Origin: Chloroflexota bacterium
Lineage (GTDB): Bacteria; Chloroflexota; UBA11872
Assembly: GCA_028875175.1 (NCBI GenBank)
Contig: JAPPFO010000053.1
Span: 1 to 15,535 of the forward strand
Direction: 5' to 3'
Length of the DNA: 15,535 bases
Part shown: positions 14,781-15,535 of the stretch, in pieces
Layout: each line of letters starts with the position of its first letter
How positions within the stretch are numbered: the stretch's first letter is position 1
Translations under genes and position numbers: made by a program
The notes under the pieces: generated by a model
Database searches by the model: none
What the model was told of the DNA's origin: nothing
Seen by the model: only the letters and a program-made list of their open reading frames with translations

Positions 14781-14809
14781 AAAAAGGCCTCCCGCTCCGG
14801 GGAGGCCTT
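14781..14809 (-). terminator. Rho-independent terminator or attenuator upstream of the methyltransferase
   Basis: AAGGCCTCCC (14784-14793) and GGGAGGCCTT (14800-14809) form a perfect 10-bp stem with a 6-nt loop. Read on the minus strand it is followed by TTTTT. On the plus strand no T-run follows, so it acts on minus-strand transcripts, that is, after the cupin. Its position directly in front of the methyltransferase ribosome site also allows attenuation. Confidence 0.85.
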
Positions 14810-14838
14810 GGTTGACTCTGCCTGTTCGAGCTAGGTCG

Positions 14839-14955
14839 CTAGCTTCTCCCCTCCGCGCCACGCCACGGCGCGCCCGCCGGCGCCGAGCCATTGGTCGTGG
14901 TCGGGAAAAAACTAGCCACCGCTATGGCCGCCAATTTGCTCGCGAACGCGGCCAT
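14839..14955 (-). CDS. Possible 38-codon ORF between cupin and terminator
   Basis: An ATG at 14955 opens MAAFASKLAAIAVASFF and continues as a Thr/Ala/Pro/Gly-rich tail ending at TAG (14839), 29 nt before the terminator stem. The ribosome site is poor (GGCGGTAGG directly before the ATG). It could be a leader peptide, a small secreted or hydrophobic peptide, or nothing. The DNA also folds: ATGGCCGC/GCGGCCAT and AGCTAG/CTAGCT pairs occur within and just after it, which fits a structured leader RNA equally well. Confidence 0.25.
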   Translation of the reverse strand: MAAFASKLAAIAVASFFPTTTNGSAPAGAPWRGAEGRS

Positions 14956-14976
14956 CCTACCGCCCCGGACAACCGC

Positions 14977-15375
14977 TCAGCCCTTCGCTTCGTCCCAAGT
15001 CGCCGGCGGCCCACCCTCCAGATAGGTCGTGTGATCTGCCGTAATCGCCGCCGGAATCGGAAACACCACCATGATTTTCGACGTCCCGTCCCCGGCCCCG
15101 ACAAAGCCATGCGGCGTGTCCGCTGGAAACACGCACACGTCCCCGGCCTCCGCGACGGACCACTCGTCCTCGATCCGCACGCGCAACGCCCCGCCCAACA
15201 CCAGGATCGCCTCGTCCACGTCATGCCGGTGCAACGGCGTCACCGACCCCGGCTCCACCTCAAAATGCTGCATCGACACCGAGCTCGACCCCTGCGCCTC
15301 GCCAACCACCTCCCTTACCACCTGCCCCGGCCGCCACAGCCCCGCCGCCTGCTCCGCAATCCGCACAATCGGCAT
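14977..15375 (-). CDS. Small single-domain cupin protein
   Basis: This 132-aa beta-barrel cupin has the first metal motif as GSVTPLHRHDVDEAILVLGG (residues 43-62), with His49, His51 and Glu55. The second motif is GDVCVFPADTPHGF (78-91), with His89. All four usual metal ligands are therefore present and a bound divalent metal is expected. There is no attached DNA-binding or enzyme domain, so it may be a small dioxygenase, isomerase or sugar-binding cupin. The ATG at 15375 is six bases after GAGGAG. The intrinsic terminator at 14781-14809 would end its transcript. Confidence 0.9.
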   Translation of the reverse strand: MPIVRIAEQAAGLWRPGQVVREVVGEAQGSSSVSMQHFEVEPGSVTPLHRHDVDEAILVLGGALRVRIEDEWSVAEAGDVCVFPADTPHGFVGAGDGTSKIMVVFPIPAAITADHTTYLEGGPPATWDEAKG

Positions 15376-15450
15376 TTCAGACTCCTCGTATGCGCCGCGT
15401 TCGTTCCCGCCTCCGCAGTATCATTCCGCCCAACCCAATCCAGCCCAGAT

Positions 15451-15535
15451 CCAGCCACAGGAGCCCCCGGGTGGCACGGGCCCCCCGCGGGGGATTGGGG
15501 GTGTTGCGGGGGGGCGGGGAGGGGCGGGGGGGTGG
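15451..15535. repeat. G-run low-complexity tract at window end
   Basis: The final bases are dominated by runs of four to seven G separated by one to six other bases, after a GGGCCCCCCGCGGGGG block. The run pattern could form G-quadruplexes. Its position at the very end and its sharp contrast with the adjoining sequence make an assembly or sequencing artefact at a contig edge the simpler reading. Confidence 0.6.

Noticed and set aside
14810..14976. T-box leader upstream of the methyltransferase
   Set aside because: The conserved T-box sequence (AGGGTGGNACCGCG) is absent and the gene is not an amino-acid-related one.

Overview
The window is a high-GC, strongly C/G-ending bacterial segment, most likely from a Chloroflexota genome assembled from a metagenome. 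That placement is an inference. It rests on the Val/Glu-rich tandem linker behind the signal peptide of the solute-binding protein, on paired sulfite-oxidase-family enzymes, and on the absence of any strong proteobacterial or actinobacterial marker. No rRNA, tRNA, CRISPR array or transposase was found. The last ~75 bases are an extreme G-run tract, probably a contig-edge artefact.

Region 1 (1-7287, minus strand) is one long operon of the oligopeptide/dipeptide ABC-importer type. In transcription order it holds a solute-binding lipoprotein (5176-7287), a strong intergenic hairpin, a DppB-type permease with an apparent two-helix insertion (3945-5093), and a DppC-type permease (2995-3945, TGATG overlap). 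Two tandem sulfite-oxidase-family molybdopterin enzymes follow (1694-2971 and 474-1682), then a DppD-type ATPase that runs off the window (1-445). The two redox enzymes sit inside the transporter operon. Only the downstream copy keeps a convincing Tat/lipoprotein signal; the same segment in the upstream copy has lost the twin arginines and its hydrophobic core.

Region 2 (7288-9664) is mosaic. A SUMF1/FGE-fold gene without the catalytic cysteines (+) lies between two direct copies of the 3' end of nudC. One copy is the end of the intact nudC gene (8394-9299, minus). The other is a ~68-bp remnant at 7421-7488. nudC is divergent from rhaM (9350-9664, +), and a 10-codon ORF overlaps the nudC start.

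Region 3 (9807-12272) holds ilvD (dihydroxy-acid dehydratase, +) convergent with a bacterial GPP34/GOLPH3-fold gene (minus). A perfect inverted repeat lies between them.

Region 4 (12273-14014) looks like an acquired or decaying patch. It has ~570 bp without an intact gene, containing a possible HicB-like remnant, followed by an alpha/beta-hydrolase-fold gene (12843-13769, +) with different codon use and ~245 bp of empty sequence.

Region 5 (14015-15375, minus) holds a cupin, a possible 38-codon ORF, a clear intrinsic terminator, and then a class I methyltransferase whose start lies only ~37 nt beyond that terminator. This layout suggests either simple termination after the cupin or attenuation ahead of the methyltransferase.
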